Source: Opitutia bacterium
GTDB lineage: Bacteria; Verrucomicrobiota; Verrucomicrobiia; Opitutales; Seribacteraceae
Direction: 5' to 3'
NCBI GenBank assembly: GCA_002716045.1
Contig: PAZC01000014.1
Location: forward strand, 4,194 to 68,193
Length of the DNA stretch: 64,000 nucleotides
This document shows positions 7,252-15,802 of the stretch, piece by piece. A program made the position numbers and the translations under genes. The notes below the pieces were generated by a model that had not been told where the DNA came from, ran no database searches, and saw only the letters and a list, made by a program, of their open reading frames with translations. Positions within the stretch are counted from its first letter, which is position 1. Each line of letters opens with the position of its first letter.

Positions 7252-10083
7252 ATGATGCTTTCCTTTTTCCTGCCCTTGGGCCTTTGGGCAAAGCAAACGC
7301 TTCCACTTCATGACTGGGTCTTTTCCCAAGAGAAAATTTCCGCCAAAAAAATCACCTCGGTTCGAGGCAACCTGATCGGAGAACTGGAAAGAAAAGGGGA
7401 GGCCTCGCGCATGGGATTGCGTCTGGATGGAGACAACAGCATGGACGTCCCGGGGATGACCGCTGAACAGTTACCAAACAAAAACCTAACTGCAGAAGCT
7501 TGGGTTTCGCTTGATTCGGGAGCGCAATGGGGGGCCATCGCAGGCTATTATCAAGACAATGGTTCCTACGAAAAAGGATGGCTCCTGGGGTACAACAAAA
7601 CGAATTTCCTTCTATCCGTTTCCAGTGAATCGAAACTCCACACAATCACTTCGCGAACTCCTTTTGAAAAGGGGAAGTGGTACCATGTCGTCGGTAGCTA
7701 TGACGGAATCACAATGAAGTTATTCGTCAATGGCGTGGAAGAAGCTTCCGGCAACGCAGCCAACGGTGAAATCGCCTACCCTGAAGAAGCCTACTACACC
7801 ATAGGAGCCTATCACGATAAGGATGAATTTTTCCGCATGAAAGGGACTGTTCACAGTGTCCGATTGTATGAAAAAACACTCGACCCAAATGAAATCATTG
7901 CCCTCCACGCCAAGGGAAAATCCCTCTTTCCCAAGGCTTTGACCTATAGCGTTAAGCCACACCTTCGCTTTGAGTCGCCAAGATCTGCAACCGTCTACTG
8001 GGAAAGCGATGAGCCCGGCAATTGCATTCTTCATTATGGCATTGGAGACAACCTTGATCAAGAGCTGCAAGGCAAAGCTAAAACCCGCAACCATTCATTG
8101 ACAATAAAAGGATTGGAACCAGGCCGACTGTACCATTACAGGATCACCATGGTGGCGCCATCGGGAGTTAAAACAACTGGAAAAACTTATGAACTAGACA
8201 TGCGAATGAACTTTGCCGTTCCCGCCATGCCAAAGAGAACTGGCGAGGAAGTGAACCAGTTAAGTCAAGTGGCCGCGGAAATTATCCGGGAAAGCAAGGT
8301 CAACCGTGGTGTTTGCGTGGTCTATGGTTTCGGGTCGGGGCAACTGGCATACGAGTTGGCCATGCAGAGCGATTTGGTTGTCTTCGGCTTCGATGACAAC
8401 CCAGACCGGGTAAACAAGGCCAGAAAATGGCTGTACGGCAAAGGAGTATATGGAAGTCGAGTTTCGGTCCGCCACGTCGAGAATCTGGATGCGCTTCCGG
8501 TCACCGGTCACATTGCCAACCTGCTGGTCTCTGAAACGATGTTGTTCGGGAAGGACTGCCCGGGAAATGCCCTGGAAATGAATCGTTTGCTTCGACCAGG
8601 GGGGGGCATCGCCGTTCTCGGCAAACCTGCCGGCAGCAAGGAAGGCGTATCAGATCAGAGAATTACCGAATGGCTCAAGGCAAGTGATATCAAGCATACC
8701 AGGCTGAAGGGAGGAAACTGGTTCAAGGTGGCGCCGGGACCCTTGGCCAACAGCGGCGAGTGGACCCATCAATATGGCAATGCAGGCAACACCACTTCGA
8801 GCAACGAAGAACTTGGTGGCGCCACCGCGACGACGGATCTTGAAGTGCAATGGGTCGGACGGCCCGGAGCTGACTTCGGCATAGACAGGAACCCGCGGAT
8901 GCCGGCGCCGCTTTCTTCGTGGGGCCGCCTCTTCCACCAAGGCATGAACCGAATGATTGCCCTCGACGCATACAATGGGTCAGCGTTGTGGAGCTTGGAA
9001 ATACCAGACCTTCGCAGAGTGAACATGCCAAGGGACGCCAGCAACTGGTGCACGGATGGCGATGCCCTCTTCGTAGCGGTCAAGGATCGTTGTTGGGAAG
9101 TGGATGCCGCCACCGGTCACCGCAGGGCGGCTCACAAGATGCCTTCAACTTACTCGGCAGAGACTCACGACTGGGGATACGTTGCCCAGGACGGCGATCT
9201 TTTCTATGGTAGCGCGGTAAAGAAAAACAGCGCCTATACCGCGTTCTTCGGTGGTGGCATGTGGTACGACAAGCGCGAGCCGAAATCTACCGCCAAAGTT
9301 TGCAGCGAAGGGGTCTTCGCCATCAACAAGACAAACGAAAAAGTTGCGTGGAGCTATCGGGAAGGGGCCGTCCTCAATCCCACGATCTCGATTCGTGATA
9401 ACAAGATCTTCTTCGTCGAATCAAGAAACCCCGAGATTCTCAAGCAAGCCACCGGCAGACTGCATGGACCGAATCTGTGGAAAGACCAGTTTCTCGTGGC
9501 CCTTGATGCCTACACCGGCAAAAAGCTATGGGAGCAACCGATCGACACAGCGGACGGGACCGTGGTCTTCTACATGCTAGCAACCGAACACGGACTTGTG
9601 ATCGAGTCGTCGACCAACGGTAAATACCATCTCTACAACCACGACCTCGAGACGGGAAAGAAATTATGGGAAACAGTCAATAATTGGCCCAACGACCACC
9701 ACAGTGGCCACATGCAACATCCAGTCGCCATTAACGGGCGCCTCTTCCTGGAACCATCTGCCTTCGACCTCAAGACAGGCAAAAAAGTAATTGGTCAAAT
9801 TGGAAGAAGATCGGGATGCCACACCTACGTCGGCACCAAGGACGCCTTGATCTACCGCGGCAATGGCAGGCAAATTGCCATGTGGGGACAGGAAACCCAA
9901 AAAACGACCACCTGGAACCGATTGCGACCCAGTTGTTGGCTGAGCGTGGTTCCTGCAGCCGGAATGCTTTTGGTTCCAGAGGGTGGCGGCGGGTGTTCCT
10001 GCGGTGGATGGATGGAAACCTCCCTCGCATTCCGGCCCCGTGCATCGGGACAGGAAACCAAGAAAGGCAAGCAACAGGAATGA
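7252..10083 (+). CDS. Exported LamG / FnIII-like / methyltransferase-fold / PQQ-like propeller protein
   Basis: This modular protein has about 943 residues. I start it at the ATG at 7252, which places the hydrophobic signal (MMLSFFLPLGLWA) at the N-terminus; an ATG at 7210 would add 14 residues. Domains in order: a LamG/concanavalin jelly roll (about 75-220, KGKWYHVVGSYDG); an FnIII or purple-acid-phosphatase-N-like domain (about 230-315); a Rossmann methyltransferase-like domain (about 335-490, glycine loop VVYGFGSGQLAYELA, later LLRPGGGIAVLG); and a PQQ-like beta-propeller (about 500-930). The C-terminus has an odd Gly/Cys run (GGGGCSCGG). The stop overlaps the next start (ATGA). A methyltransferase fold in an exported protein is unusual, since SAM is cytosolic. 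The biochemical role is unknown. Confidence 0.85.
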   Translation: MMLSFFLPLGLWAKQTLPLHDWVFSQEKISAKKITSVRGNLIGELERKGEASRMGLRLDGDNSMDVPGMTAEQLPNKNLTAEAWVSLDSGAQWGAIAGYYQDNGSYEKGWLLGYNKTNFLLSVSSESKLHTITSRTPFEKGKWYHVVGSYDGITMKLFVNGVEEASGNAANGEIAYPEEAYYTIGAYHDKDEFFRMKGTVHSVRLYEKTLDPNEIIALHAKGKSLFPKALTYSVKPHLRFESPRSATVYWESDEPGNCILHYGIGDNLDQELQGKAKTRNHSLTIKGLEPGRLYHYRITMVAPSGVKTTGKTYELDMRMNFAVPAMPKRTGEEVNQLSQVAAEIIRESKVNRGVCVVYGFGSGQLAYELAMQSDLVVFGFDDNPDRVNKARKWLYGKGVYGSRVSVRHVENLDALPVTGHIANLLVSETMLFGKDCPGNALEMNRLLRPGGGIAVLGKPAGSKEGVSDQRITEWLKASDIKHTRLKGGNWFKVAPGPLANSGEWTHQYGNAGNTTSSNEELGGATATTDLEVQWVGRPGADFGIDRNPRMPAPLSSWGRLFHQGMNRMIALDAYNGSALWSLEIPDLRRVNMPRDASNWCTDGDALFVAVKDRCWEVDAATGHRRAAHKMPSTYSAETHDWGYVAQDGDLFYGSAVKKNSAYTAFFGGGMWYDKREPKSTAKVCSEGVFAINKTNEKVAWSYREGAVLNPTISIRDNKIFFVESRNPEILKQATGRLHGPNLWKDQFLVALDAYTGKKLWEQPIDTADGTVVFYMLATEHGLVIESSTNGKYHLYNHDLETGKKLWETVNNWPNDHHSGHMQHPVAINGRLFLEPSAFDLKTGKKVIGQIGRRSGCHTYVGTKDALIYRGNGRQIAMWGQETQKTTTWNRLRPSCWLSVVPAAGMLLVPEGGGGCSCGGWMETSLAFRPRASGQETKKGKQQE

Positions 10084-11453
10084 AGACCAGGACACTTGCC
10101 CTGTTTCTTCTTGCCGGCCCACCGTTCGTCCATGCGGAAGATTGGCCAACCTACCGGCATGACAATCGCCGAAGCGGGGTAAGCGAGGAACAGCTCCCTG
10201 CCCAGTTAAAGGAGGCATGGGTATATAAATCTCCAATCCCACCTCAGACCGCTTGGTCGGGACCGGCGAAATGGGATGCCTACTCAGGGAACAAGGACTT
10301 GCAGTCGATGCGGAATTTCGATCCTGCATTCTTTGTCACCTCCGTCGGCAAGGACGTTTACTTCGGATCTTCGGTGGACAATGCAGTCCATTGCCTGGAT
10401 GCGGAAACCGGCAAGGAGCGCTGGGCTTTCTTCACGGATTCCGCCGTCCGGCTTCCGCCCACTGCTACAAATGGCAAACTCTACTTCGGCTCCGATGACG
10501 GCTATGCCTATTGCATTGATGCAAAATCAGCCAAGGAAATTTGGCGCTACCGCCCAATTCCAGACAAGCGACATACTCCCAGCAACGGCAAGCTGATCTC
10601 ATTGTGGCCCTGTCGCACCGGGGTGCTGGTAGAAGGAGGAAACGCTTACTTTGGGGCTTCCATGCTTCCTTGGGAGGCGTCGTACCTTTGCGCAGTGGAT
10701 GCGGAGACAGGCAAACCGGAAGGCGACGGAAGTTTCCAGACTCGCCAGACTGAAGTCACTTTGCAGGGGGCGTTACTCGCTTCGAGCGACAGCCTATACG
10801 CACCACAGGGAAGAGCATCACCGTTAGTTTTCGAAAAAATTACGGGGAAAAGACGGGGCAGCATACCCGAAGCAGGCGGAACCTATTGCCTGCTCACGGA
10901 AGGAGACCAGTTGATCAGTGGACCAAACAACCAAAAGGCAAAAGACCAGGTGCTTCGGGTTGCCGATGGAGGCAATCGCAGTCATCTGCTTAGCTTTCAG
11001 GGGACGAACCGTATGTTGGTTAACAAACGGTTCGCCTATCTTCATCAGGGAGAAAACCTGACCGCTCTCGATCGAGTGCCTTACGTGGCTCTGCAAAACG
11101 AAAAAAGGCAACTTCTCTCCAAACAGGCAAAAATTGGCAAGCAGCTCAAGAGCCGCAAAAACGACGAGGCTCTCAAGGCCCAACACGCAGAAATCGGAAA
11201 AAGGGTAAAGGAAATCACCTCCCTCCTGGCACGGTTCTTCAAATGGAAAATCCAATGCGTACATCCAATCGGTTTTGCCATGGGCGGAAACACACTTTAC
11301 GTCGGCGGTGATGGCATCGTCCTGGCTTACGACGCATCGAATGGAGAAAAAAAATGGTCAGCAAAGATTGCTGGCAAAGGTTACGGCCTGGTTATCAGCA
11401 ATGGCAGGCTGCTTGTAAGTACCGACAAGGGATATATCCACTGCTTCCAATAA
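10080..11453 (+). CDS. Exported PQQ-like beta-propeller protein
   Basis: The start is the ATG at 10080, which overlaps the previous stop by four bases and begins a clear signal peptide (MKTRTLALFLLAGPPFVHA); the frame is open further upstream but only as the shadow of the preceding gene. The protein has about 457 residues with repeated propeller blades (DAETGKERWAF, DAKSAKEIWRY, YDASNGEKKWSA). A Lys/Gln-rich helical insertion occurs near residues 345-385. The overlap suggests translational coupling with the upstream LamG/methyltransferase/propeller gene and a shared complex. These propellers may bind PQQ or act as scaffolds; the residues visible here do not settle which. Confidence 0.85.
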   Translation: MKTRTLALFLLAGPPFVHAEDWPTYRHDNRRSGVSEEQLPAQLKEAWVYKSPIPPQTAWSGPAKWDAYSGNKDLQSMRNFDPAFFVTSVGKDVYFGSSVDNAVHCLDAETGKERWAFFTDSAVRLPPTATNGKLYFGSDDGYAYCIDAKSAKEIWRYRPIPDKRHTPSNGKLISLWPCRTGVLVEGGNAYFGASMLPWEASYLCAVDAETGKPEGDGSFQTRQTEVTLQGALLASSDSLYAPQGRASPLVFEKITGKRRGSIPEAGGTYCLLTEGDQLISGPNNQKAKDQVLRVADGGNRSHLLSFQGTNRMLVNKRFAYLHQGENLTALDRVPYVALQNEKRQLLSKQAKIGKQLKSRKNDEALKAQHAEIGKRVKEITSLLARFFKWKIQCVHPIGFAMGGNTLYVGGDGIVLAYDASNGEKKWSAKIAGKGYGLVISNGRLLVSTDKGYIHCFQ

Positions 11454-11466
11454 GAAAAGGCACGCC

Positions 11467-14400
11467 ATGAAGCTCATCTTTCAACTGACGTTAGCTACAG
11501 CTGTCTTGTTGGCCCAACAGGCCTTGGCCTGCCAAGTGCCTGTCTTCCGATACGCGCTCGAACGCTGGCAAGCCGACAAGTATCATGCCGTCATCGTGCA
11601 CCATGCTCCGCTGACCGCAAAGCAAACCAAAGCGCTTGAACTCTTGGATCGGGCTGTCAACCCGAGCCTCGGGAACGGCGCCAACCTGATGCTCCACAAA
11701 CTAGATCTGGCATCCGAGCCACGGGTCGATCCCAGATGGAAAGGCGAAGCATCTACTTTCAAACCGGATGACACTCCCCGAATCGCGCTTTATTACCCAA
11801 CTTCCTCAAAGATCAGGGAAGCTCTTTGGACCGGAGACCTGACCTTGAAGAACGTCGAAGGAATCATCGACTCGCCGTTGCGCCGGAAAATAAAGTCGGA
11901 ACTGCTTTCAGGAACCTCCAACGTCTGGCTACTGGTTGAAAGCGGAAATGTAGCCGCGGACCGGTCCGCTGAAGCCCGACTAAAGAAGTTTCTCGAGCAA
12001 ACTAGCCGAGAAACCAAGTTACCGAAAGGCATCATACCCCTCGAGCAAGCAGGCCAACTCCGCTCGGGTCCGGACGAGGGTCCCATTGACTTGGATGATG
12101 TCCTGCGGTCGAGCGTACCATTGAAAATCCAATTCACCACCTTGGCCGTTTCGCGGAAAGATCCCGCGGAGGAAATCTTTGTCTCGATGCTACTGAATCA
12201 CAGTCGGCGAATGCGGACCCAGGCCGACCAACCAATCGCCATACCCATATTTGGTCGAGGCCGGGTCCTCGAAGGCATGATCGGCAAGGACATCACGCTG
12301 GAACATTCCCGCGGCGCGGCAAGTTATCTCTGCTCCGCCTGCTCCTGCCAAGTGAAGGAAGAGAACCCGGGACTGGATATGTTGATGGCAGTCAAATGGG
12401 CTGACCATATGCTGGGCAACCTGATCATCGAAGACAAGACTCTGCCTCCACTGGAAGGCATTGGGGAAATTTTACGTAGCCGCGTTAGAAAGAAGAAACA
12501 AGCAAACAAGCCGAAGCCCATACAACCAGCTAATCCCAAACCAAACAAACCTGTCAAACCGAAGCCAAAGCCAAAGGCAAAGGCAAACGACATCAGGAGA
12601 AAAACGATCCCTTTCACGGTACCCGAGGTCCAGTTAGCCGATAAATTGCAAAAGATAGAAATGGAAGGCATCCAGATCGACCTGCCGGCAGCCACCACCG
12701 ACAAAAAAGGTCGCGTGCTAGTAGCCTACTTGGAGTGGAATGGAAAGAGTGATGCCCTGCGGCTCGCCCGAACGAAAGCGGTTGGCTTTGAAGTCCTCGC
12801 CACGGTAATCGATTCGGCTGTTCTTCATGCACCCGCCCTGGCGGTCGACGGCAAAGGAACCACTTGGGTTGTATGGAGCGAAACTGCTGACGACAAAAGC
12901 GTGAATCTCAAGGCTTGTTCCTGGAACGAGAAGAACGGCTTGGGAAAACCCGTCACCTTGGCGGACACGGATGCCGCCGAGGCGTTTGCAGTATCTGGCA
13001 CCGACTCCAAGGGAAGAGTCTGGGTGAGTTGGCAATCCTTTCGGGCGGGCGAAAGCGACGTTTACGCCCGCGTTCTAGATTCAAAATCAGGCAAGTGGTC
13101 CAAGGAGCTTGCAGTGGCCACGCAAAAAGGGGGAGACTGGGCGCCGAGCATGGCATTCGATGAGAAGGGCAATGCTTGGATCGCTTACGACAGTTCGCGT
13201 GGCAACGAGTTCAACCTTTACCTCTGCAGAGTGGATGCCGAGGGCAAGACAAAGGAGTTTCCAATCGCCCACAGCAATAAGTACGAGGCCCGCGCCTCCT
13301 TGGCTGCAACCGCCGATGGTAAGGGCCTTTGGATCGCGGCCGAGCGTGGAAAGGTAAAGCACGGCCTCGATTATCGCGGTCACGGGAACAAGACCGGCAT
13401 CAATGCCGAGAAATCAGTCCTCTTCGGTAGGTTTGACATTGCATCCTCGCAATTTGAAGAAATCCCACTAGGTCCCGCAGGCGAGGCCGGCAATCCCGTC
13501 AACCTACCCGTGGTAGGAGTCGGCAGGGAAGGAAACCCGTGGGTCGCCTACCGTTATTTCAATGCAGCCCTTTGGCGAGTGGCGGTTACTTCCTATCGGG
13601 TCAAGTCTGGCACTTGGAGTTCTCGCCGTAGAATTCCGTCGAGTAGCTTCGGACAAGACAGGAAAGTCGTGTTGCTACCCAATGGAAAAGGAACCATGGG
13701 TGACCTACGCGCATGCTGGCCATCCGACGAAAGAAAGCACAAGGCCCACCAGACAGCCAAGGTGATGCTGGCCGCACTCCCCTCGCCTTCCAAACTACCC
13801 GAAGCCTCTCCCGTCGCGCCGAAGAAAGAGCAAGCAGAGAACCCACCTCACTCCCACAAGACACCCGAGCGGCCTGCCTCCGATCGCCACCAATGGAAAG
13901 TAGACGGGAAATCCTATGGCCTTTTTTGGGGGGACGTGCACCGACATACCGACGTATCGAATTGCCGGACAGGTTTCGACGGGTGCATCGTCGATCATTT
14001 TCGTTATGCCTACGACTTGGCCAAGCTCGACTTTCTCGGGACTTCCGACCACACCGACGCGGGGAAAATGTATCACCCTTACGAGTGGTGGCACAACCAG
14101 CGCATGCACGATGCTCTTCACAGCCCAGGCCGCTTCAATACACTCTATGTCTACGAACGCGAGCAACGTTGGCCTTGGGGGCACCGCAACGTGGTCTTCG
14201 CCCAACGTGGCGGACCAATCATCTACATAAAGAAGAGCCTGTACCTCAATTCACCTTGGCAAAAGACTTTGCCGGCCAAGAAGGGGGAGGGCGAAATCCT
14301 TCCGTACGAATTATGGGAAATGCTCAAGAAATACGGCAAGCCCGTCGCCTTGATCAGCCACACGGGAGCAACGGGCATGGGAACCGATTGGTCGAAATAC

Positions 14401-15045
14401 GAAAAGTTCGACTACAGCTCGGAAAACATCGTGGAGATTTATCAGGGGGCACGCGTATCCTACGAAGGCGCAGGTGCCCCGCAACCGACTGTGGGCCTTC
14501 TTCCCAACACAAGTTTAAATTCCTTGGGCAGAGTCCAGAATGCTCCACCAGAGCCCATCATGGATTTTGGTCAATACGCCAGGGGGACTTACCAGAACGC
14601 CTTGAAACAAGGCCATAACCTCGGCGTCTTCGCCAGCTCCGACCATATCTCCCAGCATGCCAGCTACGGAGGAGTTTTCTGCAAGGAGTTCACCCGCGAG
14701 GGAATCATAGAGGCTATGGACAACCGCCGCACCATTGCCGCAACCGACAAGATCTACCTCAACTTCACCTGCAATGGAAAACCACTGGGGTCCATCTTCG
14801 AGACCAAGGAAAACGCCAAGCTCTGGCTCAAAGTAGACGGAACGGCGCCTTTCCGCAGGATCACCATCGTGCGAAACGAAAAGGACTGGAAGAACTTCGG
14901 CATCTTCACCGGCAAAACCTTCGAGGAAACAGTGACCGACGAGAACATGCTGGAAGGCGAGAACCGTTATTACGTGAGGGTCATGCAAAGTGACGGCAAC
15001 ATGGCGTGGTCCTCTCCCGTGTGGGTGACGAAGAAAAAGCCTTGA
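11467..15045 (+). CDS. 1192-residue exported multidomain protein with PHP-like (DUF3604) domain
   Basis: A signal peptide (about 1-21) is followed by CQVPVFRYALERW and an N-terminal domain to about 338 containing a Cys cluster (CSACSC). A strongly basic Lys/Pro linker spans about 339-379. A BNR/propeller-like region (about 395-728) has repeated WVVWSE, WVSWQS and WIAYDS strands. The C-terminal part (about 808-1098) begins with GDVHRHTDVSN and continues with SDHTD, ISHTG and SSDHISQHASYGG, matching the metal ligands of PHP/DUF3604 phosphoesterase-like proteins. A short Ig-like tail follows. It is 13 bases behind the propeller gene, in the same probable operon. A hydrolase acting in the envelope is likely, but the substrate is unknown. 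Confidence 0.8.
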   Translation: MKLIFQLTLATAVLLAQQALACQVPVFRYALERWQADKYHAVIVHHAPLTAKQTKALELLDRAVNPSLGNGANLMLHKLDLASEPRVDPRWKGEASTFKPDDTPRIALYYPTSSKIREALWTGDLTLKNVEGIIDSPLRRKIKSELLSGTSNVWLLVESGNVAADRSAEARLKKFLEQTSRETKLPKGIIPLEQAGQLRSGPDEGPIDLDDVLRSSVPLKIQFTTLAVSRKDPAEEIFVSMLLNHSRRMRTQADQPIAIPIFGRGRVLEGMIGKDITLEHSRGAASYLCSACSCQVKEENPGLDMLMAVKWADHMLGNLIIEDKTLPPLEGIGEILRSRVRKKKQANKPKPIQPANPKPNKPVKPKPKPKAKANDIRRKTIPFTVPEVQLADKLQKIEMEGIQIDLPAATTDKKGRVLVAYLEWNGKSDALRLARTKAVGFEVLATVIDSAVLHAPALAVDGKGTTWVVWSETADDKSVNLKACSWNEKNGLGKPVTLADTDAAEAFAVSGTDSKGRVWVSWQSFRAGESDVYARVLDSKSGKWSKELAVATQKGGDWAPSMAFDEKGNAWIAYDSSRGNEFNLYLCRVDAEGKTKEFPIAHSNKYEARASLAATADGKGLWIAAERGKVKHGLDYRGHGNKTGINAEKSVLFGRFDIASSQFEEIPLGPAGEAGNPVNLPVVGVGREGNPWVAYRYFNAALWRVAVTSYRVKSGTWSSRRRIPSSSFGQDRKVVLLPNGKGTMGDLRACWPSDERKHKAHQTAKVMLAALPSPSKLPEASPVAPKKEQAENPPHSHKTPERPASDRHQWKVDGKSYGLFWGDVHRHTDVSNCRTGFDGCIVDHFRYAYDLAKLDFLGTSDHTDAGKMYHPYEWWHNQRMHDALHSPGRFNTLYVYEREQRWPWGHRNVVFAQRGGPIIYIKKSLYLNSPWQKTLPAKKGEGEILPYELWEMLKKYGKPVALISHTGATGMGTDWSKYEKFDYSSENIVEIYQGARVSYEGAGAPQPTVGLLPNTSLNSLGRVQNAPPEPIMDFGQYARGTYQNALKQGHNLGVFASSDHISQHASYGGVFCKEFTREGIIEAMDNRRTIAATDKIYLNFTCNGKPLGSIFETKENAKLWLKVDGTAPFRRITIVRNEKDWKNFGIFTGKTFEETVTDENMLEGENRYYVRVMQSDGNMAWSSPVWVTKKKP

Positions 15046-15132
15046 GTGTATTTGTTCGACTGGACCAATACTGAGAAAAAGGGTGGCAAAAAGCAGGCTC
15101 AAGTCTTTGACTTCGTTCTGAGCCTATCTACA

Positions 15133-15723
15133 ATGGATTCGGAAAAGAACAGCGTAAGCATTCCGTGGCTAAAGGTAATCGGCCAAGGATACATTGGCGG
15201 TATTGCATTGCTCATTGTTTCTGCCTGGAAATACCTGCTTGGACTGCTCGTGATTGCCCTGACTATTTATTTCACCGAAACCGAGAAAGGTGGGAATGCA
15301 TGGCGGGATAATTCGCTGCGCGGTGCCGTTGGCCTTTTCGTCCTCAGCACATTCATCACTGTGATCGGTATCTTTCATATGCTCTTTTCCTACAAGACAT
15401 GGGCGCGCATCGCCGGCCTGTTTGTCCTTTTCGTGTTCTTGTATGGGTTACTTTTCTTGGTAACGGGACTTTTGGGATTTGGGATTTATCAATGCATCAT
15501 GGAGATCATTAATGGGTATGCCTTGTGGGGGCCGATATTTGGAATCCTGTTCGCCGGGTTCTTCCTCTACTGGTTTGGAAGAACTTGCTACTATAGCGTT
15601 AAGGAATCCCCGAAACTCTACCGATGGATATTAAAAACTTCTCAACTCAACGAAAGCATAGCCGATCTCCAGAGGAAAGCGGATTGCGGGCTGGGGCCAC
15701 AGAAAAAGGAACAAACAGGTTGA
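15133..15723 (+). CDS. Hypothetical multi-pass membrane protein
   Basis: This protein has about 196 residues from the ATG at 15133. A GTG at 15046, immediately after the previous stop, would add 29 residues with no clear leader, so the ATG is preferred. Four hydrophobic segments are visible (around residues 20-45, 60-85, 95-120 and 130-155), followed by a soluble tail. No family was recognised and no catalytic motif is visible. It lies between the PHP-domain protein and the DUF6797 cytochrome on the same strand. Confidence 0.6.
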   Translation: MDSEKNSVSIPWLKVIGQGYIGGIALLIVSAWKYLLGLLVIALTIYFTETEKGGNAWRDNSLRGAVGLFVLSTFITVIGIFHMLFSYKTWARIAGLFVLFVFLYGLLFLVTGLLGFGIYQCIMEIINGYALWGPIFGILFAGFFLYWFGRTCYYSVKESPKLYRWILKTSQLNESIADLQRKADCGLGPQKKEQTG

Positions 15724-15802
15724 GCTCAAACCTGACCCTAAAATACCCCCTGAAGCCGATGAAAACTCTCGATCCATTCGTTGCCTGAAAAGGAATCCTG
15801 TG

